Notes under the pieces: generated by a model
What the model was told of the DNA's origin: nothing
Database searches by the model: none
The model's input: the letters and a program-made list of their open reading frames with translations, nothing else
Program-made: the position numbers and the translations under genes
In this document: in pieces, positions 36,872 to 46,215 of the stretch
Numbering within the stretch: the stretch's first letter is position 1
Layout: every line of letters begins with the position of its first letter
Assembly: GCA_947498595.1 (NCBI GenBank)
Contig: CANMKX010000004.1
Coordinates: forward strand, 124,001 to 188,000
DNA from: an uncultured Aquimarina sp.
Lineage (GTDB): Bacteria > Bacteroidota > Bacteroidia > Flavobacteriales > Flavobacteriaceae
DNA: 64,000 bases
Direction of reading: 5' to 3'

Positions 36872-37720
36872 TTAGCTCAAACGATATTCTGAAGGAGATT
36901 TCTTGAAGATATTCGTGAAGTTTCTATTAAAAGTGGCTAAAGAATCGAATCCTACATCGTAAGCTATGTCTGAAATTCGTAAATCGTTTGATTTTAATAA
37001 TGCTGCTGCTTTTTCTACTTTCTTTTTTACGATATAGCGCTTAGGACTCTCATTATAAACTAGTTTAAATTTCCTTTTAAATGAAGAGATACTTAAATGG
37101 CATAGGGCTGCTAATTCTTCTAATGATAAGTTTGCATACAAATTATGTTGTATCGTTGTTTTAAAATCTACTTCATTAGGTTTAAATAACGCTGATAAGA
37201 AATCTAATTGCGAAGGTGCTTGTTGAGATTTTGACATCAACAAAATGAATTCTTTCAATTTTGTTTTTATCATGTTTTCATCCGCTAGTTCTGGATTGTC
37301 TAATAAAATATTGATGCTTTTCTTGTAGTTATCTAATAATAGGTCTACTTCTATTTTCTTTAAATTAAAATCAAACGTATAATTTGAAGTCGTAATATCA
37401 AACTCAAACAATTCTTTTATCATTGATGGATAAAGAAAAACACCTGTAGACTCTACTCCATCATCACATTTTTTTTGTTGATCATTTGTTTCGTAAAAAT
37501 AATTCAAGCACTTAGCCAAAACTGCACTATCCTTATTCAAGTTCATATAATCATCTTGAGATCGAATAGAAAATGCTCCTTTATTAACAAACATAAAACA
37601 AGCTTCATCTTTTATATACTGCTTTTGAACTCTATCAAAATATGGCATCGACAGTTTCATAAAAACAATTTGATCTTTATATTTTATAACCTTTTGTTTG
37701 TAGCCTTGTTTTAACTCCAT
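36872..37720 (-). CDS. AraC-family transcriptional regulator
   Basis: 282 residues. An N-terminal sensing region (about 1-170), without a recognisable ligand domain, precedes two helix-turn-helices in the C-terminal 100 residues (LSLEELAALCHLSISSFKRK, then ISDIAYDVGFDSLATFNRNF) and the AraC signature ending FKKSPSEYRL. It heads a row of DUF4345, SRPBCC and SDR genes on the same strand, which are its most likely targets by position. Confidence 0.87.
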   Translation of the reverse strand: MELKQGYKQKVIKYKDQIVFMKLSMPYFDRVQKQYIKDEACFMFVNKGAFSIRSQDDYMNLNKDSAVLAKCLNYFYETNDQQKKCDDGVESTGVFLYPSMIKELFEFDITTSNYTFDFNLKKIEVDLLLDNYKKSINILLDNPELADENMIKTKLKEFILLMSKSQQAPSQLDFLSALFKPNEVDFKTTIQHNLYANLSLEELAALCHLSISSFKRKFKLVYNESPKRYIVKKKVEKAAALLKSNDLRISDIAYDVGFDSLATFNRNFTNIFKKSPSEYRLS

Positions 37721-37818
37721 TCGTATAATTAAGATTTTATCTTAGATTACAAATTAAATAGAAATACTCAGTAATTAATGTCTTTTTGTAAAAAAACAAT
37801 TTCTTTTATCTTTTTTAA

Positions 37819-37857
37819 ATAAAAAATGCTGCATTCTTCTATTTAGAACACAGCATT
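37819..37857 (-). terminator. Terminator downstream of the exported DinB gene
   Basis: On the minus strand AATGCTG (37851-37857) pairs with CAGCATT (37825-37831), with further inner pairing, followed by a T-rich run. It ends the hemB-cytochrome-DinB transcript. Confidence 0.6.
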
Positions 37858-37879
37858 GTATTTCTCTATTTCTTAATTA

Positions 37880-38398
37880 CTACCATCCTACAAAACGTGG
37901 AGGTGTAACTTCATTAAGGTTTAAATATACTATAAGTTGTCCTCTATGATGTGTTACGTGATCTTGAATTAAGTTTAAGATTTGTAATTTTGATTTTGGC
38001 CCAGCAAAAAACTTCACTTCATCTTTAAACTCTTTGGGGTCTGTATTTTTTATAATCGTAGCAACGTCATTAAACGCTTTACGGATTGCTTCAACAAGTT
38101 CTTCTTTATTTTTAAACTCTTGTTTTTCAATTGCTTTACGGTCAAATTTCTTATCTGTAAAATATGTTGTACTTAACCATAAAGAATTTTCTCGTATGTG
38201 TAATAATTGTTCCTTAAAATCCATTTCGCGTTCTGTTGGTTTATACCCATATTTATCTATAGGCATGGCTTCTGCTATTTGGATTAAGTAATTTTTAGAG
38301 TTTTCCCATTTCTCCAAAAACGCTGTCTTTACTGTATTTTGTTGAGCAGTCATTTTAAGAGAGTTTATTATTAAAAGTATTAAAATTATTTTCTTCAT
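37880..38398 (-). CDS. Exported DinB-family protein
   Basis: 172 residues with a signal peptide (about 1-19, ending MTAQ). The mature part is a DinB four-helix bundle with conserved histidines in EQLLHIRENSLW and DHVTHHRGQLIVYL. Unlike the DinB at 15618-16073, this one is exported and so acts in the periplasm. The activity is unknown. It follows the cytochrome gene by 16 bp, forming the third gene of hemB, cytochrome c, DinB. Confidence 0.8.
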   Translation of the reverse strand: MKKIILILLIINSLKMTAQQNTVKTAFLEKWENSKNYLIQIAEAMPIDKYGYKPTEREMDFKEQLLHIRENSLWLSTTYFTDKKFDRKAIEKQEFKNKEELVEAIRKAFNDVATIIKNTDPKEFKDEVKFFAGPKSKLQILNLIQDHVTHHRGQLIVYLNLNEVTPPRFVGW

Positions 38399-38414
38399 AA
38401 TAGTTTAATCGTAA

Positions 38415-38798
38415 TTATTGTTTTTTCATATAAGCTTCCAAAGCTTCTAATTCTTGATCTGTAAACGTTTTCAAAATGGCATAATTCGTCTTCATCACTG
38501 CAAAACTCTCTGGTGCTACAATAGGCCCATCTTCTTCTTTCATAAAACGTATTAGGTCTCCATTTTTTTCCTTATAAACCTTTGCTATTTCTTTTATGCT
38601 AGGGCCTATAGACTTTTTACTAACTTGGTGACATGAAAAACATTTTCCTTTTCCATTAAATATTTTTTTACCTAATATTTCTGGAGTTACTTTAGTCTGT
38701 TTTTTTCCTATTACAATCTCTTCTTTCTCTTCTTGTTTAGATTGACAAGAAAATAATAATGTTGTAATCAACAGTGTTACAATTAATTTCATACTCAT
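38415..38798 (-). CDS. Cytochrome c lipoprotein (class I-like)
   Basis: 127 residues. A lipoprotein signal ends at TLLFSC (cysteine at residue 18), followed by a Lys/Glu-rich linker. The haem site is CFSCH (Cys53, Cys56, His57), with a distal methionine probably in the VMKTNYA region. It is a small membrane-anchored electron carrier in the periplasm. The ATG directly follows the hemB stop with no gap, so expression is likely coupled to haem synthesis. Proteins of this size often act in terminal respiration or as peroxidase partners. Confidence 0.82.
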   Translation of the reverse strand: MSMKLIVTLLITTLLFSCQSKQEEKEEIVIGKKQTKVTPEILGKKIFNGKGKCFSCHQVSKKSIGPSIKEIAKVYKEKNGDLIRFMKEEDGPIVAPESFAVMKTNYAILKTFTDQELEALEAYMKKQ

Positions 38799-39779
38799 TT
38801 AGTTTTGAGATAACAATTTTACTGCATCTTTTGCAAAATATGTTGCAATTAGATTTGCCCCAGCTCTTTTAAAAGCCATTAACTGCTCCATCATTACTGC
38901 ATCATGATCTAACCATCCTTTTTCTGCTGCTGCTTTTACCATTGCATATTCTCCACTAACTTGATATACTGCGACCGGAACATCTACTGCATCTTGTACA
39001 TCTCTTACAATGTCCAGGTAAGACAACCCTGGTTTAACCATCACAATATCGGCTCCTTCTTCTACATCCATCATTACTTCTTTTATCGCCTCTTTTCTAT
39101 TAGAGAAATCCATTTGGTATGTTTTTTTATCTCCAAAACCTGGTGCCGAATCTAGCGCATCTCTAAAAGGTCCATAAAATGCAGAAGCATATTTAGCGCT
39201 ATAACTCATGATGCCGGTATTTTTAAATCCTTCGGCTTCTAACAATGCTCTCATAGCAAAAATACGACCGTCCATCATATCACTAGGAGCCACAAAATCT
39301 GCTCCAGCTCTTGCATGAGATAACGCCATTTTGGCTAATACATCCGTTGTTTCATCATTTATGATATATCCATCTTCGACAATCCCATCATGACCATAAG
39401 ACGAATATGGGTCTAACGCCACATCTGTCATGACAAGCATTTCTGGTCTTGTTTCTTTTATCATTCTTACTCCTCGTTGCATTAACCCTTCTGGATTGAT
39501 TGCCTCAGTTCCTTTATTATCTTTTAATGCATCTGGTACTTTTACAAATAACAAAACAGATTTTAACCCCAATGCCCATAATTCTTCTATTTCATTTCGT
39601 AATAGGTCTAAACTATATCGATAATAACCAGGCATTGATGCTATTTCTTCTTTAATTCCTTCTCCTTCTACGGCAAATAATGGCACTAAAAAATCGTTAA
39701 CTGTCAATATATTTTCCCTTACTATTGAACGAATAGTTTCATTGGTACGTAATCTTCTATTTCTTCGTAAATGTTGCAT
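38799..39779 (-). CDS. hemB: Delta-aminolevulinic acid dehydratase
   Basis: 326 residues from the ATG at 39779; the longer frame to 39815 adds 12 unconserved residues. It condenses two 5-aminolevulinate molecules to porphobilinogen. Schiff-base lysines are Lys196 (YSAKYASAFYGPFRDA) and Lys249 (MVKPG). The metal-site segment reads TDVALDPYSSYGHDG, so the cysteine ligands of the zinc-type enzyme are absent, as in magnesium-type HemB. It lies 9.6 kb or more from the other hem genes and heads a hemB, cytochrome c, DinB operon. Confidence 0.96.
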   Translation of the reverse strand: MQHLRRNRRLRTNETIRSIVRENILTVNDFLVPLFAVEGEGIKEEIASMPGYYRYSLDLLRNEIEELWALGLKSVLLFVKVPDALKDNKGTEAINPEGLMQRGVRMIKETRPEMLVMTDVALDPYSSYGHDGIVEDGYIINDETTDVLAKMALSHARAGADFVAPSDMMDGRIFAMRALLEAEGFKNTGIMSYSAKYASAFYGPFRDALDSAPGFGDKKTYQMDFSNRKEAIKEVMMDVEEGADIVMVKPGLSYLDIVRDVQDAVDVPVAVYQVSGEYAMVKAAAEKGWLDHDAVMMEQLMAFKRAGANLIATYFAKDAVKLLSQN

Positions 39780-39804
39780 AATTCGGTATTCATTTTTGTA
39801 GAAA

Positions 39805-39812
39805 CAAAGATA
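39805..39812 (-). promoter_or_regulatory. Candidate -7 element for hemB operon
   Basis: The minus strand reads TATCTTTG, matching TAnnTTTG, 25 bp upstream of the corrected hemB ATG. This also supports that start. Confidence 0.45.
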
Positions 39813-39989
39813 CATATATCTTGGTTTCCGCTCTTTTATAAATTATAACAAACTGCTCTTAAAAACATCGTTAAAAGTTCATTTTTTTGTTTCAAAAATT
39901 AATTCTCTTTTTTTAGTTTGTAACAATTATTAGCTAACGACGTCTTATCCACAGTATTAATATTGACTGAAAATAAAAACGATATTCTC

Positions 39990-40862
39990 ATGCTTAAAAT
40001 CAATAACCTCAACAAAACGTATCCTAATGGAACACAAGCTTTAAAAAATGTTTCTTTAACTCTCGAAAATGGAATGTTTGGTTTATTAGGCCCAAACGGT
40101 GCTGGTAAATCTTCTTTAATGCGTACCATAGCTACATTACAAATGGCTGATACGGGTTCTATACATTTTGATGATATTGATGTTTTTAAACAACCAGAAG
40201 AATTACGTAAAGTATTAGGGTACCTCCCTCAAGATTTTGGAGTATATCCTAAAGTTTCTGCCGAGATGATGCTTAATCATATAGCAAAAGTAAAAGGTAT
40301 TACAAATGCAGCCGAACGTAAGGGCTATGTTGCTGATTTACTGAACAAAGTCAATTTATATAAGTTTAGAAATCGTAATCTAGGGGATTACTCAGGTGGA
40401 ATGCGTCAGCGTTTTGGGATTGCACAAGCTTTAATTGGTAATCCAAAATTAATCATCGTTGATGAGCCTACAGCTGGTTTGGATCCTTTAGAACGAAATC
40501 GTTTCCATAATCTATTAAGTGAATTGGGAGAAAACGCCGTTGTTATCTTATCTACTCATATTGTAGATGATGTTACTAATTTATGTAAAAACATGGCTGT
40601 ATTTGCTCAAGGAGAAATTCTTGTACAAGGAAATCCTCAAGAGTTATCTGATACTTTAAACAATAAAGTCTTTAGAAAAAGTATAGAAAAAGGAACGTTA
40701 GAAACGTATAACGAATCTCATACAGTACTTTCTAATTATCTTAGAGGAGGTAGTCTTAACATTAATATTTTTAGTGATGAGAATCCTGGCGATGACTTTG
40801 AACCTATTAATAATAATTTAGAAGATTTTTATTTCTATACAATTAATCAAAAACAAGCCTAA
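39990..40862 (+). CDS. ABC transporter ATP-binding protein
   Basis: 290 residues from the ATG at 39990 (an upstream TTG at 39963 adds nine unlikely residues). Walker A is GPNGAGKSS near 34-42, the signature is YSGGMRQRFG near 134-143, and Walker B is LIIVDEPTAGLDP near 154-166, so it is a complete ATPase. The C-terminal 80 residues are variable. The permease-peptidase gene starts 2 bp after the stop, so it energises that partner (an ABC-2 type exporter), substrate unknown. Confidence 0.93.
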   Translation: MLKINNLNKTYPNGTQALKNVSLTLENGMFGLLGPNGAGKSSLMRTIATLQMADTGSIHFDDIDVFKQPEELRKVLGYLPQDFGVYPKVSAEMMLNHIAKVKGITNAAERKGYVADLLNKVNLYKFRNRNLGDYSGGMRQRFGIAQALIGNPKLIIVDEPTAGLDPLERNRFHNLLSELGENAVVILSTHIVDDVTNLCKNMAVFAQGEILVQGNPQELSDTLNNKVFRKSIEKGTLETYNESHTVLSNYLRGGSLNINIFSDENPGDDFEPINNNLEDFYFYTINQKQA

Positions 40863-40864
40863 CG

Positions 40865-43800
40865 ATGAAAGAGATATTTTTATTTGAATTACAATACCGG
40901 TTTCGTAGGCCTGCAACATGGATCTATGCTTTTTTGATGCTTGTTATCGCGGCTTTGTTAGCTGCTTTTGATCAGTCATCAACAGCAGAATTTATCAATA
41001 GCCCTAATAATATTACGGGACTTTTTATTCCTATTTCTGTCTTTGCTATTTTCTTTTATGCAGCAATTATGGGAGTTCCTATTTTTAGGGATCAAGATCA
41101 TAAAACTGCTCAAACATATTTTACATTTCCTATTACTGAAAAACAATATGTATTAGGTCGTTACTTTGGAAGTTTTACAATTGTTAGTTTAATTAATGTT
41201 TTTGCTGTAATAGGTATTTTAATTGGTTACGGGATTGGAATCTTTTTAGACCGTCCAGATTATGGAACTTATACTGGTTTTAACCTTTCTTCATACATAC
41301 TTCCTTTTCTATTTTTATTACAAATTAATGCTTTCCTTATAGGTTCTTTATTCTTTTGTTTAATGGCTTTTTTCAAAAAAATGCCAATAATTTATCTTGG
41401 AGGAATTTCTTTATTAATGCTTAACACTATTTCTTCTCAATTACTAGGAGATCTAGATAATCAATGGTTAAGTATTTATTTAGATCCATATGGAGGTGAG
41501 GCTTTTAGTTATGTTAAAAAATATTGGTCTATTAATGAGTTAAATAACAATCAACTTCCTATTTCTGGTAAATTTTTATTGAACAGGTTGTTATGGTTAG
41601 CAATTGGGTTTGCTTTATTTTTTACAACGCTTTTTAGATTTAATTACAAACGTTTTTTCATCTCTAAAAAGAAGAGTAGTCAAAAACTTTTAAACGAAAA
41701 GTACATTCCATCTGGAATACAAAACATACAACAGGTATTTTCAAAAAGTGCATCTAGACAGCATTTATGGTCACTAAGTAAAATTGAATTTTTATCTATT
41801 ATTAAAGATACTATATTCATTATACTAATCATTATCGGTATTATTATTAGCATGATTGCTATTATACAAGGTAATGAACTTTATGGAACGCCACACCTAC
41901 CATTAACTCGCTATATCGCTACTTTTGTTGCTGGAGGTACTAGTTTATTTGCCACAATTATTTTAGTGATATATGCTGGAGAAGCTGTACATCGTACTCG
42001 AAAAAATAAGACTTTTACTTTTTATGATGCATTACCTATTAGTAACAATAGCATGTATTTTTCTAAAGTTATCTCTCTTGTTGGTATTGCTATTGTTCTT
42101 GCTTTTCTTAATGTAGTTGTAGGGGTAGTATATCAATTAGTAAGAGGATATTTTGACATTGATCTAGGAATGCATTTTACATATCAATTTGCATTAATAT
42201 TACCTAATTATCTTATTTCTTTACTACTAGCATTTTTTGTTCATGTACTAGTTAATAATAAGTTTTTAGGTCATTTTATCGCTATTCTTATTTATATAGG
42301 ACTACCTCTTCTAATAGGCTTTGCATTTAAAAGCAGTAATCCTCTATTAACGTTAGGAGCAACTCCTCCAAGTTTTTTAAGTGACTTAAATGGTTTTGGT
42401 CATTACTTAACAGGAATCACTTGGATGAATTTATACTGGATACTACTAACTATGATTTTGATGGTAGTCGGAAAAGTATTTTGGAACAGAGGTTTCATTT
42501 CTTCTGCAAAAGAACGTTTAAAATTAGCTGGTCAGCGTTTTAATACAAAAACTAGTATTTCTATTGCCCTTTTAGTTATTTGTTTTTCTGCTGTAGCTGG
42601 GTATAACTATTACAATTTAAAAGTTTTAAATACTATTAATAGTAGTGATTATGGTGAAAAAGTTGCTGCTGATGCTGAAAAGAAATATGGAAAATATATA
42701 GGAGCTCCAAAACCACAAGTAACAGACTTAAAAGCATATATTGATATTTTTCCAAATAAGAGAGATGTTAAAGCTAAAGGTGAATTCAAAATCATTAACA
42801 ATTTTGACACTCCTATTGACACTTTATTATTAGAAATTCAATATCCTGTTGCAAAAACACATTTAAAGAAAGTTGTTTATAACGGAACTACTCTTGAACC
42901 TGTAGAACGTGATTCGGTATATAGATTCTATAAATATAAGTTACCTCAACCATTAACTCCGCAAGAAACGGCGTCATTAACTATTGATGTATTTGCCGAG
43001 ACAAAAGGTTTTGCTAACAGACTAGAAACAGAAGTACTTACAAATGGTTCTTTTTTAAACAACTCTATATTCCCTCGTTTTCATTATGACAGAAGTTTAA
43101 GCGATAATGGTGTGCGTCAAAAGTATGGTTTAGAAAAATTAGATTATTTATTTCCTCCTCGTACAGATTCTACGGCCTTGAAACAAAACTTATTCAATGA
43201 GGATGCTAATTATATCAATTTTGAAGCAATTGTTAGTACTACAAAAGAGCAAACAGCTATTGCTCCAGGTAAATTAATAAAAGAGTGGACAGAGAATGAT
43301 CGTAGTTATTATCATTATAAATTGGATGCTCCTACAGATTATTTCTTTAATGTAGTTTCTGCTGCTTATGATGTAAAAACATCCAATTGGACAGCACCGA
43401 GTGGTAAAGATGTAGCAATACAGATTTTTCATTCTTCAAAACACAAACGTAACCTTGATTATTTTATCAATGGTATTAAAGCTGCTTTAGAGTATTGTTC
43501 TACTAATTTTATTGAATATCCTAATTCGGTAATAAGAATTGTAGAGTTTCCGGCACATTCTACTTTTGCTCAATCATTTGCTACAACAATTCCTTATTCG
43601 GAGAATTTTGGATTTGTAGCTGACTTCTCTAAAGAAGAAGATTTCAATTATGCATTTAGAGTAACCACTCATGAAGTTGCTCACCAATGGTGGGGGCATT
43701 TAGTTGTACCTAGTAAAACTACAGGAGCTAATATTATTTCTGAAACTTTGGCTGAGTATACTTCGCTAATGACAATGAAACATGAATATGGAGAAAATGG

Positions 43801-44467
43801 AATTAAGAATTTCCTAAAAAACTCACTTGATTCATATTTAAGAGCTAGAGCATTTAGTTTTAAGCCTGAGCGTTCTTTATTAAACGTTGAAACAGGTCAA
43901 CATATTTGGTATAGAAAAGGATCTATGGTTATGTATGAATTACAAGATATTATCGGAGAAGATAAAATAAACCATGCCCTTAGAGAGTTTATGCATGAAT
44001 ATAAAAACTTTGATAAAGGAGTATATGCAACTTCAGAAAATCTATATGATGCTATATATAAAGCAGCACCAGATTCTCTAAAATACGCTGTTAATGATGG
44101 CTTTAAAGAGATTGTATTGTATGAAAACCTCGTAAAAGATGCCAAAACTAAGGCATTAGACAACGGTTCTTATGAAACTACTTTTACTGTTGATTCTAAA
44201 AAAATATACTATGATGATAAAGGGAAAGAAGAAAAAGTCGATTCAAATACAAATTATATAGAAATTGGTCTTTTTGGAGAAGATATCAAAGATGAAAAAG
44301 ATGTGACTCTTAAAAATCCATATTACCTAGAACGTAAATGGCTACAACCTGGTAAAAATACGTTTACCGTAATTACAAAAGAAAAACCATTAAAAGCTGG
44401 TATTGATCCTTATAATAAATTAATTGACAGAAACTCTGATGATAATCTAAAATCTGTCGACGAATAG
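40865..44467 (+). CDS. ABC permease fused to M1 aminopeptidase
   Basis: 1200 residues. The N-terminal half has about 12 membrane helices in two sets (about 15-260 and 300-580), typical of ABC-2 permeases. The C-terminal half (about 620-1150) is an M1 metallopeptidase domain with zinc site HEVAHQWWGH (His936, Glu937, His940) and a third ligand Glu960 in SETLAEY. The canonical GxMEN exopeptidase motif is not seen: the equivalent stretch reads PYSENFGF. Topology puts the peptidase on one side of the inner membrane, probably the periplasm. It is co-transcribed with the ATPase. Such fusions occur in Bacteroidota, and I know of no assigned physiological role. Confidence 0.88.
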   Translation: MKEIFLFELQYRFRRPATWIYAFLMLVIAALLAAFDQSSTAEFINSPNNITGLFIPISVFAIFFYAAIMGVPIFRDQDHKTAQTYFTFPITEKQYVLGRYFGSFTIVSLINVFAVIGILIGYGIGIFLDRPDYGTYTGFNLSSYILPFLFLLQINAFLIGSLFFCLMAFFKKMPIIYLGGISLLMLNTISSQLLGDLDNQWLSIYLDPYGGEAFSYVKKYWSINELNNNQLPISGKFLLNRLLWLAIGFALFFTTLFRFNYKRFFISKKKSSQKLLNEKYIPSGIQNIQQVFSKSASRQHLWSLSKIEFLSIIKDTIFIILIIIGIIISMIAIIQGNELYGTPHLPLTRYIATFVAGGTSLFATIILVIYAGEAVHRTRKNKTFTFYDALPISNNSMYFSKVISLVGIAIVLAFLNVVVGVVYQLVRGYFDIDLGMHFTYQFALILPNYLISLLLAFFVHVLVNNKFLGHFIAILIYIGLPLLIGFAFKSSNPLLTLGATPPSFLSDLNGFGHYLTGITWMNLYWILLTMILMVVGKVFWNRGFISSAKERLKLAGQRFNTKTSISIALLVICFSAVAGYNYYNLKVLNTINSSDYGEKVAADAEKKYGKYIGAPKPQVTDLKAYIDIFPNKRDVKAKGEFKIINNFDTPIDTLLLEIQYPVAKTHLKKVVYNGTTLEPVERDSVYRFYKYKLPQPLTPQETASLTIDVFAETKGFANRLETEVLTNGSFLNNSIFPRFHYDRSLSDNGVRQKYGLEKLDYLFPPRTDSTALKQNLFNEDANYINFEAIVSTTKEQTAIAPGKLIKEWTENDRSYYHYKLDAPTDYFFNVVSAAYDVKTSNWTAPSGKDVAIQIFHSSKHKRNLDYFINGIKAALEYCSTNFIEYPNSVIRIVEFPAHSTFAQSFATTIPYSENFGFVADFSKEEDFNYAFRVTTHEVAHQWWGHLVVPSKTTGANIISETLAEYTSLMTMKHEYGENGIKNFLKNSLDSYLRARAFSFKPERSLLNVETGQHIWYRKGSMVMYELQDIIGEDKINHALREFMHEYKNFDKGVYATSENLYDAIYKAAPDSLKYAVNDGFKEIVLYENLVKDAKTKALDNGSYETTFTVDSKKIYYDDKGKEEKVDSNTNYIEIGLFGEDIKDEKDVTLKNPYYLERKWLQPGKNTFTVITKEKPLKAGIDPYNKLIDRNSDDNLKSVDE

Positions 44468-44492
44468 TTTAAATTATTATATAAATTTTCAG

Positions 44493-44540
44493 AAAAGTCA
44501 CCGATTGTGTAAGTTATTTATGCAATCGGTGACTTTTTAT
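44493..44540 (+). terminator. Intrinsic terminator
   Basis: A perfect 15-bp stem (44493-44507 with 44523-44537) around a 15-nt loop, followed by T-rich sequence. It ends the ABC transporter operon. Confidence 0.85.
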
Positions 44541-44651
44541 TTGTAACACCTCTTATATTAAATCGTCTTCTTTACAGAAACATGCATAACTTTTTTTAAA
44601 TACTAACTAACAGAAGTTATCAATCGATTTTCATCACCAAATCAATGCATT

Positions 44652-46157
44652 ATGATCAAATCATTACTCTTATTTCTATTCCTTATTTTCATTCAAATTC
44701 CATTACAAGCGCAGCATATTACAGCTAAAGTTCTTGATAAAAAAACAAACGAACCTATCCCTTATGCAACTATACAATTTTCTACACATACAGGAATCAT
44801 TACAAATGATGAAGGTCGTTTTAATTATACATTAACCAAAACTCCGCAGGAACAAGACTCTCTAATAATATCTTCTGTAGGATATACTAGAACTGCATAT
44901 TCTTTAACTAGTCCTATAGATAGTATCCTCTATATAGAGCCTAAAGCTATAGAATTAAAAAGTGTATTTATTTCTAATAAAAACTTAACGGTTGATGAAA
45001 TCGTTGATCAAGTTGAAGAACGCCTAACAGAAAATTACAATCGTGACTTAACTCAAAAGAAAATATTTCTAAGAGAATCTTTCACCAACGATATTCATAA
45101 GACGAATATTAAAGTTAAAAAATCATCGATCAAAGAACTTAATAAAGAATTGATAGATAGTATTGTTAACAGCATTCCTAAAAAAGCATATGCTTATACA
45201 GAGTCATTAGCTACATTATATGGAAACTTCGAAAAACAGAAATTAAATATCATAAAAGCTGCTAGGTTATATGATAAAAACAATGAAGGTACAATTAAAC
45301 AAATGTCTGACCGTGTTCAAGCTATTTTGAAGAAAAATGTAAAACCAAATTCATATTTAAAAATTAAGTCTGGTTGGTTTTTAGGAACCAAAGTTCAAGT
45401 GGATTCTATATTAAAAGATAATGAAGAAGCTTCTAAGCTAAAGGACGATGTAGAAAAGAAGAATCAAAATAATCATTTCTTAGACTATAAAAAACGTACT
45501 CTTAAATATTTACTCTCTGAAGCTTTCTTTGAAGAAGATGCTAAATTAAATTTTATAGATCGAAGCAGTCGTTATAATTTTGAATTAAAAGATTATACCT
45601 ATATAGATGATAGTAGTGCTTATATCATAGAGTTCACTCCTAAAGGAAGTCAAGATTTTAAAGGAACATTTTATGTAAATACAGAGGACTTTGCTATCAT
45701 GCGTATAGAGTATCAAAATATAAAGCCTTTACGTAACGTCAATCTTTTTGGCTTTCATTACCAAGAATCCATTTTTAGAGGAAAAATAACTTTTAAGAAG
45801 AGTCCTATCTCAAAAAAATATGAACTTCAATTTATCGAACATCAAACTGGAGGAAGTGCTGGTGTCGATAGACCTCTTAAAATTATTGAAAAAAACAAGT
45901 TTGTTAAGGGGCGTCGTAAACAAAACGAATTATCTCTTAATATTGATATAGGAACGTCTAATGTAACGAAATACGAATTAGTTGTATATGACTCTCAACC
46001 TATTACAGAAGCTGTTTATAATAGTAGTAAAGAGAATAAAAATATTAAAGCAGAATACCTCTCTAAATACAATCCTGATTTCTGGAAAGGTTACAATGTA
46101 ATGGAGCCTAACGCAGCTATTAAACAATTTGAAGTAATTGAAGAGGAAACTTTTTAA
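44652..46157 (+). CDS. CarboxypepD_reg-like secreted protein
   Basis: 501 residues. A signal peptide (about 1-20) is followed by a CarboxypepD_reg-like beta domain (about 22-100, with NEPIPYATIQF, TNDEGRFNYTL and ISSVGYTRTAY), then a long region with coiled-coil-like segments and the conserved TFYVNTEDFAIMRIEY block shared with the truncated protein at 1-1038. It is a periplasmic or outer-membrane-associated protein of unknown function common in Bacteroidota. It stands alone, with a promoter region of about 110 bp and a bidirectional terminator after it. Confidence 0.8.
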   Translation: MIKSLLLFLFLIFIQIPLQAQHITAKVLDKKTNEPIPYATIQFSTHTGIITNDEGRFNYTLTKTPQEQDSLIISSVGYTRTAYSLTSPIDSILYIEPKAIELKSVFISNKNLTVDEIVDQVEERLTENYNRDLTQKKIFLRESFTNDIHKTNIKVKKSSIKELNKELIDSIVNSIPKKAYAYTESLATLYGNFEKQKLNIIKAARLYDKNNEGTIKQMSDRVQAILKKNVKPNSYLKIKSGWFLGTKVQVDSILKDNEEASKLKDDVEKKNQNNHFLDYKKRTLKYLLSEAFFEEDAKLNFIDRSSRYNFELKDYTYIDDSSAYIIEFTPKGSQDFKGTFYVNTEDFAIMRIEYQNIKPLRNVNLFGFHYQESIFRGKITFKKSPISKKYELQFIEHQTGGSAGVDRPLKIIEKNKFVKGRRKQNELSLNIDIGTSNVTKYELVVYDSQPITEAVYNSSKENKNIKAEYLSKYNPDFWKGYNVMEPNAAIKQFEVIEEETF

Positions 46158-46175
46158 GGTTTCATTATTTACTTA

Positions 46176-46215
46176 ATAAAACAGGGAGCTTTATTGATAA
46201 AGCTCCCTGTTTTAT
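46176..46215. terminator. Bidirectional terminator
   Basis: A perfect 18-bp stem (46176-46193 with 46198-46215) around a 4-nt loop, with A/T-rich flanks. The stop codon of the minus-strand thioesterase (46212) is inside the right arm. Confidence 0.8.

Noticed and set aside
39780..39815. A longer hemB with 12 extra N-terminal residues
   Set aside because: The extra residues are unlike HemB, and a TAnnTTTG element would then be inside the coding region.
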